NCBI GenBank assembly: GCA_905178155.1
Contig: CAJINV010000002.1
Coordinates: 10,210,146-10,274,145, forward strand
Reading direction: 5' to 3'
Source: Amoebophrya sp. A120
Taxonomy: Eukaryota > Sar > Dinophyceae > Syndiniales > Amoebophryaceae
DNA length: 64,000 nucleotides
Positions within the stretch are counted from its first letter, which is position 1. Every line of letters starts with the position of its first letter. This document shows positions 35,701 through 46,471 of this stretch, one piece after another. The position numbers and the translations under genes are program-made. The notes beneath the pieces were generated by a model. It was not told the DNA's origin and ran no database searches. It worked only from the letters and a program-made list of their open reading frames with translations.

Positions 35701-38700
35701 TCTTTCAGATGCTGTGCGGTTTTCTTTTCCAAACTAGCCTCCCACTGCTCTCTCTTCTCCACCAGCAAAGCTCGCTCGACAATCAGCTCGTTCATGAGTT
35801 CCTGCTTCTCGTCGTTCAGCTGCTTCAGCTGCCGAATCAGCTGCTCCTCGGTTTTCCGCATCTGGTCGACCGTTTCCTTCGATTCGGAGGCGCGGAAATC
35901 GAGCTGCTTCTGCAGCTGCTGTTTCTCATCCTGCTCTGTCGCCAGTTTCGATTCCAGCTGCGTGTTTGTCGTTTGCTGCTTCAGCAGTTTCTTCTCCAGG
36001 TCGCTGATATTCGCTTCTTTCGCCTGCAACGTGGTTTGCAGCTCGGCGGTCTGCACGATTTGGTTTCGAATCAAACTTTTGTTTTTTCTCTTCTAGGGAG
36101 CACTTCTACAGGCTAGTAAAGGAAACGGGAAGCCAACCCTGCACTATGAAATACTAAGTCTCTTGCTCATCTTTCGCTACACATCAGCGAAATCGTTTCG
36201 TTCACAAGACACCAAGACACACACACCGACGTTCTTGGCATTCACTCGAATAGACAGATTTGAGATACACACTTTGCTTTCTTCCTACTGAAACCAGAAT
36301 CAGACACGGATATTATAAAACTTCAGTACTGTGGCAATTTGCGCCTCCAGCTTTTCCTTTTCGCAGACCATTTGCGCTTTAAGTTCGCTCACATTCAGTT
36401 CCACGCTTTCCTTCTCCTGTCTGACTTTCTCCATGATCCGCAGTCGCGTCTTTGCGACCCACTGGTGCGCAAACGTGTGTGCCTTCGCGATGGCTCTCTC
36501 TTTCCGCATTTTGATCATGATTTCCTGCACCTTTTTCACCTGCAGGTCCCGCTTGAACCGCTGTTTCGCCAGCAGCGTCCTCAGAAATGCCTGCAGCAAA
36601 ACCGCTGCCTTCAGTTTTCGCAAAAACTGCTTTCGCGCGAGACAGTGCCGCCAGAAGTTTTGCAGCTTCTTGATTGCGGTTTGCTTGAGTTCGGATTCTA
36701 GATCGCGGTTGTACGCTAGCTTCTTCAAAAACTTGCGCATGAGGTACTGAATTTTGGTCGCCTGTACCGACCGCTTGATCTGCTCCATGCGCCGCTTCGT
36801 TTCTTCGCGCTTTTGCTTTTGCCGCACCATCTCCTGTGCCTCGCGGAGGCCGTACACGTACTTTCGGGCGAGAACGCCGCGGACCAGTGCCTGGATCTTG
36901 TTCACCTTGAACCGCATGGAGAGGAAGTGTTTGCGGCATTTCCGCATCTTGCGGTAGGCGACGATAACTTTCTGCCCCCGGTCCTGCACTTTGAACGACA
37001 GCTGCCGGATCTGCTCGTACAAATTCTGCTTCAAGAAAACCAAGGATTTCCCGACGGCGTAGGGACAGACCTGTTTTGGAAACAATTTTTCTGGTCGAAG
37101 CAAGTGAATAAATCTTCCTGCGTGTCACGAGCGCTGAAAAATGAAAATCTTACGATCGGAAATCACGAAAAAGGACTCGTGGTATTGTTTGACGCGGCAA
37201 TCACGCCCGGAGACACCAATAGAAACTCGAGGCGCGTAAAACGCGACAACTTTTTTTTCTTTGCACTACTAGCGCTACTATCGCATAAAACTGAAGTTTA
37301 TTCCAGTAGGGCGAAAATAGCGACTCTGTAGGGCAGAAGCGTTTCGTGTCACAATGAATTCGTGAGTACCATTTAATGGCTACGACAGGATTCAGAACCA
37401 TCTGAAGAATGAACTTCGCATGTCTGAACGCGGCAATCACGCCCAGGGCAATGTAGTCAGAGACCCGAGGCGCGTAAATAACGCGACAATTTGCTTTTTG
37501 CACTACTAGCGCTACAATCGCATGAGAGAAAAAGCGAGAATAGCGACTCTGTAGGGCAGTGGGCTAATGTTTGTTCTCAAGAGATAGCTGACAGACTTTC
37601 AGAGGGTAGAAATGAAACGCGAAAGTGAACGCACTTATCTCCTGCTTGAATTAGAAACAGCGACAAGAACGTACCTCTCCGCCCTTCTGCGATTTGGATT
37701 TCTTCAGATTTCCCGGCGACGAGGTGATGGCGTGACCGCTACTATTTGTCCCGGAATTTCGATTTTTCATCATGCCTGTGCTATTCTTACCCGTCACTGC
37801 TCCCACACTTGCACTTCCCGTTCCCTTCATCAACTCCAGGCCACTGAATTCGTAGTGGTCCCCAATGTACGCCAGCAGCAGCTGCGACAGCTGATTCTGG
37901 TCCCGCAGCGTCTGCTTCAACGTGACGCGAATCTGTTTCCGCAGCTCCAAAGTGACCAGGCACCGAATCTGGCGCCAGAAATCCTCGTGCGACAAGCGGA
38001 TCGGATACCCGGCGCGCTGCGCTTCCACCACGGCCAGGACCCCCTGGTACCGCAGCTGTTCGCACACGAACTTCCTATCGTACTTGTCCGCCTTCTTCTC
38101 CAGGTTGGGCTTGATGCAGCGGATGAAGTGCGGCTCCGCGGCCGACAGGGTTTTGAGCAAATCGTCGAGCTGCTGTTTGAAAATGTGGCACAGCGTCGCC
38201 TGCTTCTTCCCGAACCGGGCGTTCCGGGACACGTCCAGCTGGGTTTTGTTACTGCCCCCGGTAGCGCTTTTATTAACATTCGTGCTACTGCCGGCGCCCC
38301 CGCTAGTACTGTCGTGGCTTTGGGGTTGGAACAGATTCCAGACGTACTTGTTCTGGCTGGTGGCCATGAGGTTCCAGACGTCCTGCGGGATCCCGTCCTT
38401 GTTTTTCTGCACGAACCCAGTGGAGGTGTAGTTCACCGGGCCGGCGTAGTGGTTCACGATGAAGCACTCCGGCTTGTGCTTGATCTCCCCGAAGTGGGCG
38501 TTCTTCTGCTCCTGGAGGAAGTTTTTCTTCAGCTTGTGCACAAAGCTGCGGTCGTTGCCGGTGGCCATCGAGCACTCGTCGTTCAGGACCGCAAAAATCC
38601 CGCTCCCGCGCTCCTCTATCAAATGTAAAAATGTCTGGGTCTGGAAGGTTGGAACTTGTCATGCAGATTTTACATGACCCGTGACGTCTGTGATGTATTC

Positions 38701-41700
38701 CCTAGCATCACAGATTTTCTGACTACGTCTTGATGCTTCTTCCGCATGACAAATGCACTCCCCGCGTAGCACCAACTGGACTCCTCTTGCTGGTCATGCA
38801 ATACAGATTTTTTTGGAATCCAAAGTTAGCATCACAAGTTCCAACTTTCCAGACCCAGACATTTTTACATTTGATACCTTCGATGAGCGCGCAACTGGCG
38901 GAGTTGTCCGGGAAGTCCAGGCTGCGCCAGTCGACGCCCTCGCGGTTGTACATCTTTGCCTCCTCCTGGAACACGTAGTTGTTGAAGTGCTTCTGCAGCC
39001 GCTCGTTGGCGTAATTGATGCACAGCTGCTCAAAGTGGTTGTCCTGGAAGCACTCGAAGCCGAAGATGTCCAGCACACCGATAAAAGTGGACACGGAGGG
39101 CACGTACCCGATGCTGCTGTTGGCCTGCTGCACCATCTTGTTGAACAGCAGCGAGTAAAAGTGCCGCGCAAAACTGTCCATGGTCTCCTTCGCCTTCTGG
39201 ACGCTGTTGCGCTTCGTGAACTGGTCGTTGGGCGTGACCACGTACTGGGAAGTGATCGCCGCCTCAAAGTCCTCCGCTTTCAGCCCCAAACACTTTTCCG
39301 CGATGTAGTCGCCGTGCTTCTTCGTTTCCTTCGAAAAGGAACTGTCGTCGGCCCCGCCTGTCGTGTGATGCTTTTGCTCCGTCCATAAACGAGAGGATAC
39401 AAATCGATTTTTTTGTTTATTGATCTCGTCGAGGTTATAAATTCTGAAAGGAAGATGGTATTCGTGGAGCATCATGTAAGCCATGTAAGTGGGAACTTTT
39501 GCATGCGTTCTTTGTTTCATCAGTCGAAAGATGGTGATTTTTTTCTCCGCAACCACGAACCTTGCGGACAAGGCGCATGTCAGCAAGAGGGTTAAATGTT
39601 TGTCCATCATTTTAAGGGAAGAACCTACTACTAGCTCCTTTCTCGATCATCTTACCTTGCCGACGGAAGTCGTTTACGGCGGAGCTCTTAGCGCGATCCA
39701 TCATGTGAAGTGTCTACATCTTTAGATCGCATCTTACATCTTGAACCTCGACAGCACAGATGTCAGTCGTGATCGTTCTCCAATTGCTGCGGATTTTTAT
39801 TCTTGTCCACGATGCCTAGCCAGCGAAATCGACTTTCTTCGAGCTCTTCATCACTTTGTGGTGACGCATCAACAGATCGGTTCTACTAGTACCTTCAAAC
39901 TCCACGAGCCCGAGGCGTAGAACTGCCCCAATGCAGCGCAGCAAATCTTCGAGCTCGCCTTGGTCGAGGCCGATCGTTTGCAGGGCAAACACCGTGTGCT
40001 CGAAGTCCACCAGGTCTGTGCTGCTGTAGCCCTCGTTCGAACTGGTCATGGCCTGCAGGTCAACCCCGACGAACGGCGTCAAATCGATTTCCCACGCTTG
40101 CGTGTCCGACGTGCAAATGTCCATGCCGCTGGCCAGCGCCCCGCTGTTGCCCCCGCTGGTGCTGTCCTGCAGCTGCGACAGCTTTTGTGGAAACTTGTAC
40201 ACGTGCTTGGTCGTGGTCGAGGCCTCTTCGGATTGTATCTCCACGGTTTCCGTCGCCGCCCGCGCGCACTGGTACATGATGTGAAACGTGCGCTCGCCCG
40301 GCATCTGCTTGGTCACGCGCACCTTCTCCAGTAGGTAGGTCAGGATGCGGGCGCCGCTCAGCCGCGTGTGGCGGAACTGCAGCTCGATGAACTTCCCGAA
40401 CCGGCTGCTGTTGTCGTTCCGGAGAGTCTTCGCGTTGCCGAAGGCTTCCAGCAGGGGGTTGGTCTGCAGCACCTGGTTGTCCACGTGCGAGCCCAGGCTC
40501 TGGACCGCGCGCCGCACCTTGTCCCAGTTCGTCTTTCGCCGGTTGCTGTTGTGGATCGAGTCCATCAACGTCGCGTTCTGCGTGATGTCCGAGGGCGGGA
40601 TGATGCCCGACTTGTTGTCCGGAATGGTGGGCAGCTGCTGCTGCACGGACCCCGCGATGGACATGGTGTGCAGCCCGCCGAAAAAGTTCCCGCTTGACGC
40701 CACGGTCGGCACGACGTTGCACTGCAACAAAGGGCCGGCCTGCACCAAGAACCGCATCACGTACTTGGTCGTCTCGGTCTTGCCGCTTCCCGACTCGCCA
40801 CTGATCAGAATCACCTGCGACTGTTTGTTGTCCAGGATGCCCTTGTAGGCACGCGCCGCCGTGGCGTAGGCAGACGGAACCCAGGCTGTTCAGTAGATGT
40901 TGATCGTCGATCAGGGAGGTGGTGCATGCATGACTTGATAACGATATTACCATTGAACGATATAATGAAGTCGTAGAAGTCGAAATGAAGTCAGTATTAC
41001 AGTTGATATATTCGCAGCAGTGTTTTCGCCGAAATTAGTAGCCGTAGGTGCGCAAAGAAAAAACTTCTTCTCGAGCAAAGCTATACGAAAAACTCGCCAC
41101 CGTCTTACCCTTCTTCGACATGCACGCCCGTATGTTGATGGGCCCGCCCCCACCGTTTCCGGCGTTCCCGGAGGTCAGATGGTGGTGCTTCAGGTCGCCG
41201 CAGCCCGCGGCCGATCCGGCCAGCATCGACTGCACGGAAGACAGGTCGTCCATCTTGATCGACACCCGTCCGCTGATATCGTAAGCAAAAATCCCTCCTC
41301 CCCATATTCAACAAAAGGTTTTTGATGCGCGACTTGTGTACACAAATCGACGTGCATTGCTGGTGGAAGCCAAAGGGACACACCTGCGCCCTAGTTTTCA
41401 CGCAGTGCAGTCGCTCCCTGTCATCCTGACGACTTAAGTCCTTCCACGCCAGACAGCACTCAAGTCCGCATCTCTACTTCCCAGGACACGTTGATGTGTG
41501 ATTACGAATCATGCTAGTAAAACAAGTTCTACTTTACCGAATATCATGGGGAAGAGGGTTTTTTCACTTCGATACCTGACCCGGGGCACGTCGGAGGACC
41601 CGTGCGAGCCCAGGTGCGATGGCTCCACCTCGACCACGTAGGGCTCGTAGGTCAGGTAGGAGTGCATCAGCTCGGGTGAGTACAGGTTCGGGATCTGCTT

Positions 41701-42108
41701 GAAGGGGTTCACCGCGAGCAGAATCGCACCCGTGAAGGTGTAGATCTGGTCATTGGCAAACCGTTCCTGCAGCACGTGCAGCAGCGCGGGCTCGTGCAGG
41801 TGCGACAAGTGCACCAGGTCCTCAATGTCGGACGAGTCAATGTCCCGCTGGGGCTCCTTCGGGTCAATGTTGCGCAGGTGGACGATCTCGTTTCGCTTCA
41901 AGACCCGCGGCTCGTCGCTCTTCTCCCCGATGCGAACGGACAGCGTGAGCTGCTGCTCACTCGCGGCGCCGCCGGAGACATTACTACCGCCTCCAGCCGC
42001 ACCTCCCGTAGAGGAGGTGTTTTCGCACACCTCGCCGGCAACCCAGACCTCCTCGGCGTCCGGAACCCAGACGAGGGTGCCCGGGGTCAGCTGGTCAATC
42101 ACGGTCAT
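29713..42108 (-). CDS. MyoF-like myosin: motor, IQ motifs, coiled coil and C-terminal WD40 repeats
   Basis: An actin-based ATPase motor. The arrangement matches apicomplexan MyoF (class XXII), which moves organelles on actin. Exons: 42108-41576, 41272-41109, 40885-39834, 39376-38878, 38615-37675, 37070-36330, 36092-34214, 33928-31161, 30888-30137 and 29764-29713; 9381 nt, 3126 residues. The motor fills residues 1 to about 1063, with P-loop GESGSGKT (262-269), switch I NDNSSRFGKF and switch II VLDIFGFE. Residues 1064-1310 hold about five IQ-like motifs, such as VNKIQALVRGVLARKYVYGL. About 1311-1700 is a Gln/Glu/Lys coiled coil. The C-terminal 1200 residues contain WD40 blades (SASLSGEAKLWDVETGELLV; last LAIGDTRGHISFV) among Ser-rich spacers. 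Five introns are introners and four are ordinary GT-AG introns. At 3126 residues it is larger than typical MyoF. Confidence 0.93.
29770..30136 (-). mobile_element. Family A introner carrying a nested insertion, last intron of the myosin (367 bp)
   Basis: The left end is TATCAAATGTAAAAATGTC. The right end is degenerate and finishes in CCATA after CTTCCAGACCCAGACA. The duplication CGCGT is at 29765-29769 and 30137-30141. Excision gives ATC GGG GAC ACG CGT GGA CAC on the - strand, completing a WD40 blade. An extra segment of about 114 bp at 29983-30096, absent from other copies, is flanked by CACA and includes a (CCAA) run. Confidence 0.88.
30894..31160 (-). mobile_element. Family A introner in the WD40 part of the myosin (267 bp)
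   Basis: Perfect ends TATCAAATGTAAAAATGTC and GACATTTTTACATTTGATA, continued by CTGGGTCTGGAAG on the left and its complement on the right. The duplication ACTGT is at 30889-30893 and 31161-31165. Excision joins GAT GTG CAC AGT AAT CTT on the - strand in frame. No register gives GT...AG. Confidence 0.95.
33934..34213 (-). mobile_element. Family B introner between coiled coil and WD40 region of the myosin (280 bp)
   Basis: The ends are TATTCTATGTAAAAACGTCC on the left and, as its complement, GGACGTTTTTACACAGGATA on the right, followed inward by CCACCCCA and TGGGGTGG. The duplication CATAG is at 33929-33933 and 34214-34218. Excision gives ATC GCC ATC TAT GAC TTT on the - strand. The interior is about 90 percent alike, by eye, to the copy at 44691-44970 read in reverse. 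Confidence 0.94.
37194..37559. repeat. Duplicated block inside a myosin intron
   Basis: Two related copies, 37194-37336 and 37430-37559, lie in the ordinary intron 37071-37674. Both start GCGGCAATCACGCCC, share GAGGCGCGTAAA, CACTACTAGCGCTAC and end GCGACTCTGTAGGGCAG. They are direct copies separated by about 93 bp. Confidence 0.88.
38617..38876 (-). mobile_element. Family A introner read as a GT-AG intron in the myosin motor (260 bp)
   Basis: Perfect family A ends (TATCAAATGTAAAAATGTC and complement). The flanks no longer match as a duplication (TCCTC left, CCTTC right on +). On the - strand, however, the junction reads GAAG|GTATC...GATAG|AGGAG, a GT-AG intron at 38877-38616. Its removal gives ATC GAA GAG GAG CGC, matching the conserved LIEE block of the myosin motor. 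Confidence 0.92.
41277..41574 (-). mobile_element. Old introner acting as first intron of the myosin (298 bp)
   Basis: The ends on the - strand are TATCGAAGTGAAAAAACCC and, as complement of the other end, TATCGTAAGCAAAAATCCC. The flanks are TCAGG and TCAGC, a duplication with one mismatch. Because it contains AG and ends in G, the intron can be read as GTCAG|GTATCG...GATATCAG|CGG, that is GT-AG. Removal keeps the frame (GTC AGC GGA CGG). Confidence 0.75.
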
Positions 42109-42923
42109 GGTGATATGACTGCAACAGGGCTACTTACTGCGATGCCGCCGCGTGGCTGTTTTCAAGTAGTGGCAGTTGTGCACCAGCTGGTTCTGCAAAG
42201 CGTGCTGCACGTGGAGCAGGTGGAGGTATCGCCAGGTCGTTGCGCCTGTTGTTGTTCTTGGTTTTGTGGCATCTTGCGTACGAGCGCAGCTTCCTGCTAC
42301 TGTCTTTTCGGAAAGAAGCCCGACCTAAGACGTCGTCATGAACGCGAAGAACGACCCGTCTACGACGGACTGACACGGTTCTTTTGCCAACTTATTTCTA
42401 CCAGACCAACCACAACCAGTAGCAGACGGGAGAACCGGGCACAACTGAGTTAAATGTGGCGGCCACACCACACCAGGGTGACACAACGACTAGCCAGAAA
42501 TCTCTTCAAGTTTCTTGCAGCGATCTTGAGTGCGGTTCTCCTCGGAGCGACATGCAGCTCAGCTCGCAAAATAGGATCTACTGGGCAACAAGTTCGTGTT
42601 CTAGCTGCAGAAGCAGCAGTGGCGACGTGTAAAAATGTTTGCGAGAGAACACCGACGAGAAGTGTATTGTCTCTCGTTTGATCACTACTTCGAGTTTTCG
42701 CCAAACGCGACATTGACGTTCAGGTCAGAATGAAATGGGCGACACGCTTTATCTTCATTGACACGAGCGTGGAAGTGTACCTTTATTGTGGGCTGCAGTG
42801 ATGAACAACGAACAGTCCAGATCTTCCTCCGCAGACGAATTTTCGCACTGTCTTTGGTAAAATAATTGCCATTATTTCTCATCTTGTTCCTAGCCTATGC
42901 AGGGCGTCTGAGTCTTTCTCTTT
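42109..42923. other. Intergenic region, no gene seen
   Basis: Upstream flank of the myosin gene and 3' flank of the membrane-protein gene. On the - strand an acceptor-like TTGCAG lies about 10 bases before the myosin ATG, which could be a cis or trans splice acceptor. Otherwise nothing recognised. Confidence 0.45.
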
Positions 42924-45327
42924 TCAGTACCTTCCTTGCGAATTATCCTGGGGTGGGGTTGTACTATCAATGTCCCCATCTGCTCCTCGCCTCCTGCAAG
43001 AACTGGGACAACATGCACAACAGCACCTTTCGAGTGCCGGAAACCTACGTAAACATCGCACCAACAAGGAATTTTGTATCCATCTTGGCCAGCTGTTGGG
43101 GGGCGGGCGGAGCCGCTTGTAGTCGGTGCACACGAGCAGCACGGTGGACAGGAAGGCGCACCCTGTGATGGCAAACCAGATCAGGTACATGGGCATAATG
43201 AAGGACTCGTCTCGATCTTCGACCACCGCGCTGAACACGTTGCTCACCGCCGAAAAGAGCCAAAGAAACACGCACAGCACGGGCCCCTTCTCGTTGAACC
43301 ACCGGCTGCTCGTCTCCACTTTCCTGCGTCCCGGGTACATCGCCTTTTTGAAGCACACGAACACGCCGAACAGGAAAATTGGCACCATGCGCCGACTATC
43401 CCGGGAAAAAGGAACCTCGCACCTCTAACAATTCCACGTTCGCCACTGCATCTAAGTACTCATCTGTTACTCTTGATAGTACTAGAAGATCCCTACTTGA
43501 TGCAGCAGCCTTCGATGATTTTGTTAATTGTTAATCGCGATTTGCATGATGTAAGCCCATGACGAAATGTTGCCTGCGTGAGGACAAAAATACTTACTTA
43601 TTATAGAAAGCATGGTTTGAGCGGTTGGTCACTGTATGTAATGCATTGTGAATGAGGGCGAGGTTCTTTCACAGCTGCGTAGACACTTGCATCGGAGGGG
43701 TCCGTCAGCTGTGTGTGGTCTACGTAAAGGAACCAGTTTCCGAAGACGATCCAGGCGTGGAGAAAGCGGTCCGTCTGGCGCTCGAGGTTGCTCATGCAGG
43801 CCAGGAGCAGGTGGCAGAAGGAGACGGACAGCAGGTACAGGGTCATCGCGCGCCACTGGTACACGTCCAATCCGTACAGCTTTCGGTGCGTCAGGTCGTG
43901 CAGCGCCCGGCGCGCGTCCAGATCTCTCTGCCCGGGGTTACGGGAATACAGATCCTCAATGTAGTAGGCCGTGTCGTTTGCGATGTCATACTTGATGCTC
44001 GCAATCGTGCAGAGCAGCATCGGCGTATCAGGGTGCACAATTTTTCCCCAAATCCCCTTCTTGTTCAAACTCGAAAGAGGAACTATGATTATCAATCACA
44101 ATATGAGGCACGGAAAATAACCGTACTGTTTTGTTGATAGATACCACTACAGGCTCTACGGGAATAGAAGTGCGGTTACGTAAAAAACGCAGCAGAAGGG
44201 AGAGTTGAAAAATGGCCAAAAAGTCAGGTGGGGGGGTTGTGCACGCTGATACAAAGAAGAAAACCCGAAGGCGAACGTGAAGACATGCTCCCACCTATCA
44301 TATTGAGAGGCGCCCCCCCGCTCCAAGAAGTTGTTGTTTTGTACTATTTGATGTATGCGCCGCTTTTTGCTTTATTATTATATATCCAGCCTTGACATGC
44401 TCGACGTCACCTTTACTTTATGTCGTTCTCTTTTTCCAAGATAATGCAGTGAAATCTTGCAAGAGTTGTGTTGCTGATACAAACTCTCACGTTCAAGTGC
44501 CACATGCTTCATTTGTGTTTCATGTTTATCCAAATCAATCGCGAAGCTTTACGAATACAAAGATAGATCGACATCCCATTCTTGGGGCGGTAGGGACGCA
44601 TTTCATCTGGATACCACCCGTAGCCGCGCCGCAGGTAGACTCCGGCCTGCCCAAAGTAGGGACAATGCGCAAGGATGATGAGCAGCATGTTATCCTGAGT
44701 AAAAACGTACCCACACCAGAGTTGTAATGCAAATCTGCATGCTGAAAATGTTTCTCATGCGGAGCCCCATGAGAAGCATTTTCTAGTCGTGTTTTGCAAT
44801 TTGTCATGCTCCAATCAGCATGGTATGCTAGATCTGTGATGCTGCTGAGCTAGCTCAAACAGCACTACACTACGAATCCAAATTTGTCATGCAAAACAGC
44901 CAAAACTTGTGGATTTGTCTAGCCGATTCCCCATCTTGACTATGGTGTGGGTACGTTTTTACTCAGGATACATGTTAAACCAGAACAAACCCTCCGTTAC
45001 CAAATGTAAAAATGTCTGGGTCTGGAAGAATGCAACTTGTAATGCGTATTTCAGAACACAGAAAAGTCTCTCATGCATACGCAGCAAAAGCTCCCACTTT
45101 TTGCCAGCAAAATAGGGGACCTGTCATGCGGATTCGGCATTGCGGAAGGTTCTCGAAACCTGTGATGCTAGAGCTTCCATGCCAGACCTTCTGTGTCATG
45201 CAAAAACAGCATGACTCTTCCAGACCCAGACATTTTTACATTTGATATCCGTCGGACCGGAACCATTTTCGGCTTCGGTTTTCGGTGCGGTTTTATGCGC
45301 ACAGAGAGGGAACTCAACAAGCATCAT
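42924..45327 (-). CDS. Polytopic membrane protein with two closely spaced introners
   Basis: I do not recognise the family. Modelled exons on the - strand: 45327-45248, 44992-44971, 44685-44559, 44082-43673 and 43415-42924, giving 1131 nt and 376 residues. The first two introns are introners and their excision reads GGTTTGTTCTGGTTTAACAT in frame through a 22-nt exon. The last two are GT-AG, and the final junction has alternatives. Hydrophobic segments include LFWFNMLLIILAHCPYFG, MTLYLLSVSFCHLLLACM, FLHAWIVFGNWFLYV, VPIFLFGVFVCF, VLCVFLWLFSAVSNVF and MYLIWFAITGCAFLSTVLLV, so five or six membrane passes. The C-terminus is Cys/Arg-rich (CCCACCPSSCRRR), possibly palmitoylated. The start at 45327 follows an AG and could instead be an internal exon. 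Confidence 0.65.
44691..44970 (-). mobile_element. Family B introner in the membrane-protein gene (280 bp)
   Basis: Ends TATCCTGAGTAAAAACGTAC and, as complement, GTACGTTTTTACTCAGGATA, with CCACACCA/TGGTGTGG next. The duplication CATGT is at 44686-44690 and 44971-44975. The interior matches the 33934-34213 element in reverse orientation although both host genes are on the - strand. Excision keeps the frame (TTT AAC ATG CTG CTC). Confidence 0.95.
44998..45247 (-). mobile_element. Family A introner in the membrane-protein gene (250 bp)
   Basis: The left end is TACCAAATGTAAAAATGTC (one change from the family) and the right end GACATTTTTACATTTGATA. The duplication TCCGT is at 44993-44997 and 45248-45252. 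Excision gives CCG ACG GAG GGT TTG on the - strand. Only 27 bases, including the two duplications, separate it from the family B element. Confidence 0.94.
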
Positions 45328-46471
45328 CTTGAAAAGAGTTTCAATTTCAACCGCTTCGACATAAAAGTGGAGAACGAGTCATCGAGCGCAATAATGCAGA
45401 TGAGGAAAGAAACGAAAAAAACCCGATACAGCGAGAAAACGGCCATGTGTTGATGTAGTCACACAGAATTAGCCTTATTGCTACCAGTTAAGCGTCAGAC
45501 AAGGTTGCGTAATGCAGGGCGTAACAAGGAAGTAAAGTCGCTATGCTGTGCCAATGTTCTAAATAGTCAGATGCAGGACTACGAATGGGTACTGTTTTGA
45601 TATCGAAAGGAAGGAGAAAAAAGTTGCTTCGCAGGCATCATTGTTCTTTACGACGTCAGGATCCTAGGCATATTTCATTCCGGTTGCTATACCATACGAA
45701 AAAAACTTTCACTCACGCTCCTGTTTCTCTCTACAAATGTGGAGCAAGACTGTGCTATGTACTACTTTCTCAGACAGCGGATCCAGATGCACGACATCCA
45801 CGAATACTTACTGACCGATACTTACACGGCGGGTGCAATCGCGAGAGCCAACTGCTGCCCCTTCCGCTGAATGGTTTGAAGAAGCATGAGAACACATTGT
45901 TTCGTGAACTGCTGGAACACTTCCCATGACGAGCACTGCGTGTCCAATGGCCGGCGTGAAGATAGAAGGCAAGAAAACTGAAACATCAGGTAAAGCAAAG
46001 AAATTATGTTCAGAATCGATCCTGGGTGACTTCTAGGTCTCCAGATCAAGGTGAGATCTGTGTATGTGGGTGTCTTGTTGATGGTGCAAAATTATATGTA
46101 AATGTATGTAAACTCAAGTATGGGTTGCATGTGGGTAGTCCTTGCTGCATGATGATTTATGCGACTTTTGAAATCGGTGAACGGGAAAGGTGCGTGACGG
46201 AAAGAAGTTACGACAGGGTACGTCTGTGATGCGAGTTTAAGCTGCTAAAAATCTTGTAGAATGATAGATGCGGTTGTTCAAAAGAAAAAAGGTGATGTTT
46301 AGTTCGATTCCATGATACTACGTTGATGTTGAACTACTCCATGAACTATGTATTGTGTAGCGCTGCATTCACTACAGGGTTATTCTGCGTAGAGCACTCA
46401 TGTGGTTCATCATCTTCACGAGGCGGCTTCCGAACTTTTTCCGAAAAAAAACCCTTCATCGACATATACTT
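45328..46471. other. Intergenic region, no gene seen
   Basis: About 1.1 kb. A hydrophobic open frame (MAVFSLYRVFFVSFLICI on the - strand near 45444) lies just upstream of the membrane-protein start, but in another frame and with no splice solution. Nothing else recognised. Confidence 0.4.

Noticed and set aside
44042-44610. Possible further introner in the membrane-protein gene beginning TATCCAGATG
   Set aside because: The ends do not pair convincingly and there is no duplication; a GT-AG intron at 44083-44558 fits the frame.
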